Shown here: one piece after another, positions 34,193-37,253 of the stretch
Position numbering within the stretch: position 1 is the stretch's first letter
Layout: the number at the start of each line of letters is the position of its first letter
Assembly: GCA_003224525.1 (NCBI GenBank)
Contig: QHZB01000228.1
Coordinates: 1-37,253, forward strand
From: Acidobacteriota bacterium
Lineage (GTDB): Bacteria > Acidobacteriota > Terriglobia > Acidiferrales > UBA7541
Direction of reading: 5' to 3'
Length of the DNA: 37,253 nt
The notes under the pieces: generated by a model
The model's input: only the letters and a program-made list of their open reading frames with translations
Database searches by the model: none
Told to the model about the DNA's origin: nothing
Program-made: the position numbers and the translations under genes

Positions 34193-34367
34193 GATGTCAC
34201 TCCCTGATTTGGATGATTTGTACTTCGGACTCTTCAGAGCTACAGCCGGAGTCCGCGAGCAGGCTGGGGATTGCACGATCTACGATCGGCCAAGGCTAGC
34301 GCCGCTAATATGAACAGTAAATAAAAAATGCTAAAAAAATACCTGAGTTCAGCGTCCGGTCTTTACC

Positions 34368-35678
34368 CTAGCGCTCTGCCAAGCGGTTCAACTCCTGAAA
34401 AAATGTGGGGAAGGAAACGGCGGCGCAATCGGCGTCGCGAATCATGGTGTTTCCCTTGGCCGCCAGGCCCGCGACGGCGAACGCCATGGCGATACGGTGA
34501 TCCCCGCGCGGCTCGATCTCTGCTCCGCGCAGCTTTCCCGCGCGGCGGCCTTCCACCTTCAATCCGTCCGGCCGCTCCTCCACCGAGGCGCCCATCCGGA
34601 GCAAATTCTCCACGAGCGCGGCGATCCGGTCGCTCTCTTTCACTCGCAGCTCTGCGGCATCGCGAATCTCAATCCCCTCTTCCGTATACGGGCCCAGTGC
34701 GGCGAGCATCGGCAACTCGTCAATCACCAGCGGAATTTGTCCGCCCGCGATCACGCCACCTTTCAGCGATGCTCCTTTCACGGCCAGGTCGCCGACGACT
34801 TCCCCGTGCGCGCTCTTGAGCCCGAGGATTTGAATTGCGGCGCCCATCGAAGCAAATAAATCCAGAATGGCGGTCCTCGTCGGATTCAACCCCACATTGT
34901 GAATCAGCACGTTCGAATCGGGGAACAGGGATGCCGCGGCAATAAAAAATACCGCCGAAGACAAATCTCCCGGTACATCGAGCGATTTGGCTAGCAGCTT
35001 GCCGCCGCCATTTGCGCCGCCGAGTCCGTGAATTCGAATCGTTCGCCCGTCTTTTTCGATGGCTGCGCCAAATTCTTCGAGGGCCAGCTCGGTGTGATCC
35101 CGGGTTCGCGCCGGCTCCGTCACGCACGTCACGCCATCCGCAAACAGTCCCGCGAGCAAAACTGCGGATTTTACCTGCGCGCTGGCCATGGGCATCTTGT
35201 AATCGATGGCCTTGAGCGGGGCCCCGCGAATTTCCAGGGGGGCAAAATTATCGTCGCGCGCGCGAATGTCCGCGCCCATTTCCCGCAGCGGCCCGATTAC
35301 CCGCTTCATGGGCCGCTTCTGCAGCGAGCCATCTCCCGTCAGCTTCGACGAAAATTGCTGGCCGGCCAAAATTCCCGCAAGGAGCCGCATGGTTGTTCCG
35401 GAATTCTCCGCATCCAGCGCGCGCCAACTGCTCTTCAAGCCGTGGGGCCCGCGGCCGGTCACTCGAACCGTATCTTTGTCGGTCTTGACTCCGGCGCCCA
35501 GCGCGCTCATGCACGCCAAGGTGCTGCGGCAATCCGCCGCCGCCGAAAAATGCCGCAGTTCGCTGGCGCCCCCGGCCAGCGCGGCGAGCATCGCGTATCG
35601 ATGGGAAACGGACTTATCGCCCGGCAAGTCCAGTCCTCCGGTCAGGTGCTTCGCGGGTTGAATGGTTTCTTTTTTCAC
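34368..35678 (-). CDS. aroA: 3-phosphoshikimate 1-carboxyvinyltransferase (EPSP synthase)
   Basis: 436 aa. Joins PEP to shikimate-3-phosphate in the cytoplasm, step six of the shikimate pathway. Family motifs: LPGDKSVSHRYAM (residues 18-30), AENSGTTMRLLAGIL, LQKRPMKRVIGPL, ELRVKESDRIAAL and EPRGDHRIAMAFA. GTG start at 35678. LPGDKSVSHR and NSGTTMR segments are intact, so it should be active. No other aro gene is adjacent. Confidence 0.97.
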   Translation of the reverse strand: MKKETIQPAKHLTGGLDLPGDKSVSHRYAMLAALAGGASELRHFSAAADCRSTLACMSALGAGVKTDKDTVRVTGRGPHGLKSSWRALDAENSGTTMRLLAGILAGQQFSSKLTGDGSLQKRPMKRVIGPLREMGADIRARDDNFAPLEIRGAPLKAIDYKMPMASAQVKSAVLLAGLFADGVTCVTEPARTRDHTELALEEFGAAIEKDGRTIRIHGLGGANGGGKLLAKSLDVPGDLSSAVFFIAAASLFPDSNVLIHNVGLNPTRTAILDLFASMGAAIQILGLKSAHGEVVGDLAVKGASLKGGVIAGGQIPLVIDELPMLAALGPYTEEGIEIRDAAELRVKESDRIAALVENLLRMGASVEERPDGLKVEGRRAGKLRGAEIEPRGDHRIAMAFAVAGLAAKGNTMIRDADCAAVSFPTFFQELNRLAER

Positions 35679-35874
35679 CGCGAAGATTTTAGCACGCTGC
35701 CTATCTTCGTTTCGCGCTCCGCCAATTCACGCCAAATCTACCGCGTCTTTCTTTACTTCCTTTACCTCCCTTAGCTCCCTGTACTCCCGGCCAGTCTTTC
35801 GAGAGGCACGCCCTGTACCACGCGCTGAAATCTCGCGGCTTCGCGATACGTATGATTAGCTGAGGAGAATTGTC

Positions 35875-36708
35875 ATGTCCGCCCGCAGCACGTTTGTTCA
35901 TCTCGCCACCAGAGCCGGAATCTTGTTCGGCGCACTCTTTCTTGTGAGCGTCCTCCTTGCCGCCATCCCCGGCCATCGCTCGCCCGCGGCACCTTTGCAG
36001 GATGCCCAGGAGTCCTCCAGCTCGCCGTCGAAGGAATCGCAGCCGATGGACCACAGCAAAATGTCCGGAATGGATATGGACGATGCCAAGGCCAACGAAG
36101 CTCACGCTGTTCACGATATGACGCCCGGGCTCATGGACGCGCACAATCTCCACATGCACATGACGGCGATGCGCCCTCAAACACCAGAGGACGCCGCACG
36201 GGCCAACGAGGTCGTCACCGAGCTCCGCTCCGGCATCGAGAAATACAAGGACTACCGCGTCGCCTTGAACGACGGTTACAAAATCTTTCTCCCGAATCTG
36301 CCGCAGCCCGAATATCACTTCACGAATTACTGGAACGGGTTCCTGGAAACCTTCGCTTTCGATCCCGCGCGCCCCACTTCCCTGCTTTACAAGAAAACTT
36401 CAGAAGGCTACGAGCTCGTTGGCGCCATGTACACCATGCCCAAGCGCGCGACCGAAGAGCAGCTCAACAGGCGCGTGCCACTCAGCATGGCCATGTGGCA
36501 TTTGCATACCAATCTTTGCATGCCGCAAAAAGGGCAGTTCCGCAACGCCGACTGGAGCAAGTTTGGCCTCAAGGGCGCGCTCACCACGCAGCAAGCTTGC
36601 GACGCGGCGGGTGGCCGCTTCCAGCCCGTCATCTTCGGCTGGATGGTCCACGTGTACCCGTACGAAGAGTCGCTCGACAAAATCTTCGCCGTGCACCATC
36701 GCGAGTAA
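35875..36708 (+). CDS. Exported Met/His-rich protein of unknown function
   Basis: 277 aa; GAGGAG lies just before ATG 35875. N-terminal hydrophobic segment (GILFGALFLVSVLLAAIPG) as signal or anchor. Residues about 60-105 are rich in Met, His and Asp (MDHSKMSGMDMDDAK, HDMTPGLMDAHNLHMHMTAM), like the copper-binding DHSxMxGM repeats of PcoA/CopA. The remainder is a conserved-looking domain (YRVALNDGYKIFLPNLPQPE, YHFTNYWNGF, LSMAMWHLHTNLCMP, VIFGWMVHVYPYEES) that I do not recognise, with several His and two Cys. Copper binding or handling is an inference from the repeats. Confidence 0.75.
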   Translation: MSARSTFVHLATRAGILFGALFLVSVLLAAIPGHRSPAAPLQDAQESSSSPSKESQPMDHSKMSGMDMDDAKANEAHAVHDMTPGLMDAHNLHMHMTAMRPQTPEDAARANEVVTELRSGIEKYKDYRVALNDGYKIFLPNLPQPEYHFTNYWNGFLETFAFDPARPTSLLYKKTSEGYELVGAMYTMPKRATEEQLNRRVPLSMAMWHLHTNLCMPQKGQFRNADWSKFGLKGALTTQQACDAAGGRFQPVIFGWMVHVYPYEESLDKIFAVHHRE

Positions 36709-36881
36709 GAAGCACGCAGTCTTGTTGATGATAGTTGAGGTGTCGGAATATGTTGCTCAGTTCAATCAAAATGGAGTGCGCTCCCAGGACGTCCAGCTAG
36801 TGCATTCTACTTGACATCCTCGCTTCATCCTCGCGGCGTTGGATTGCTTCTCGATACTCCGCCGCGTATCATGGGTGGTTC

Positions 36882-37253
36882 ATGGTCAAGGATCGGTGTC
36901 AACTGTTGAACTATCGTCGCTCTTTCCTCGGCGCTGTCCTCGCCCTCGCGGCTGCCATCTGCCTGCCGGCTCGTCTCGCAGCCGTTCCGCAGTCCAATGA
37001 ACTCCTTCCCTTGAGCCGGGTCCATCCCGGCATGCAGGGCTACGCCTACACCATCTTCGAGGGCGACCAAATCGAAAAATTTGACCTTGAAGTCATCGGC
37101 GTGCTGGAGAATTTTCTCGGTCCTAAGCAAGCTATCATCCTTGTCCAGCTCAAGGGCCCCAAAGTGGAGCACACCGGGGTGGTGGCAGGTATGAGCGGCA
37201 GCCCCGTCTATCTCGATGGCAAACTGGCGGGTGCGCTCTCCCTGAAACTCGGA
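36882..37253 (+). CDS. S55 (SpoIVB-type) peptidase, N-terminal part (cut by window end)
   Basis: Open from ATG 36882 through the edge, 124 codons. Signal or anchor FLGAVLALAAAICLPARLAA, then ELLPLSRVHPGMQGYAYTIF, VIGVLENFLGPKQAIILVQL, and HTGVVAGMSGSPVYLDGKL. The GMSGSPV motif with catalytic Ser and the preceding His are the hallmark of SpoIVB-type S55 peptidases. In non-sporulating bacteria these proteins are periplasmic or membrane-bound with unknown substrates. The C-terminus is outside the window. Confidence 0.88.
   Translation, partial: MVKDRCQLLNYRRSFLGAVLALAAAICLPARLAAVPQSNELLPLSRVHPGMQGYAYTIFEGDQIEKFDLEVIGVLENFLGPKQAIILVQLKGPKVEHTGVVAGMSGSPVYLDGKLAGALSLKLG

Noticed and set aside
1-37253. 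CRISPR arrays, tRNA or rRNA genes, prophage or conjugative elements
   Set aside because: No regular repeat-spacer pattern, RNA gene or integrase, capsid or relaxase signature was seen by eye; tRNAscan-SE and a CRISPR finder would settle this.

Overview
The window looks like chromosome of a diderm, fairly GC-rich bacterium, most likely an Acidobacteriota (Terriglobia-type) genome. The grounds are a squalene-hopene cyclase operon with hpnA/hpnG-like genes and two zinc dehydrogenases, lipid A acyltransferases (so an outer membrane), a secreted Ig-like plus beta-propeller protein, an S8 protease relic with Ig/propeller-type neighbours, and an ECF sigma factor operon ending in a DUF4097-type protein. 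This is inference from gene content; there is no rRNA or tRNA gene in the window.

Left part (1-11.9 kb): a minus-strand hopanoid operon runs shc > HpnH-like radical SAM fragment > hpnA-like > hpnG-like > two zinc-dependent dehydrogenases, the last cut by the window edge. Several junctions are ATGA overlaps. A good sigma70-type promoter lies at 6513-6541. Just upstream, on the same strand, is an envelope-lipid group: lpxL-like acyltransferase (frameshifted) > lpxD > a P-loop protein of unknown role. A plus-strand ArnT-like glycosyltransferase diverges from lpxL and meets a membrane-anchored alpha/beta hydrolase tail to tail, with the two stop codons sharing one CTAG.

Middle (12-21.7 kb): a double-GNAT acetyltransferase, a secreted cupredoxin-like protein, a small membrane-anchored unknown, a PilZ protein, then a decay zone with an IS3-type OrfA remnant and a broken S8 protease, followed by a pseudo-receiver protein, a 0.66 kb gene-poor gap, the Ig/propeller protein and a TonB-like remnant.

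Right part (21.7-37.3 kb): a minus-strand operon of a UPF0104-type flippase-like protein > nrdR > M28 peptidase; a decayed mazEF locus with three in-frame TAG codons and a frameshift; a TetR > methyltransferase > FAD oxidoreductase operon whose promoter is flanked by two copies of a perfect palindrome; a plus-strand ECF sigma > anti-sigma > B-box > LiaI/LiaF-like > DUF4097 operon with a plausible self-recognised ECF promoter; a Tat-exported phosphoesterase; aroA; a Met/His-rich secreted protein; and the start of an S55 (SpoIVB-type) peptidase.

The most interesting points are the three-amber mazEF, the twin operator framing the TetR promoter, the candidate ECF autoregulatory promoter, the loss of the iron-sulfur cysteine segment in the HpnH-like gene together with two dehydrogenases that could act late in hopanoid side-chain synthesis, and several enzymes with a substituted key residue.
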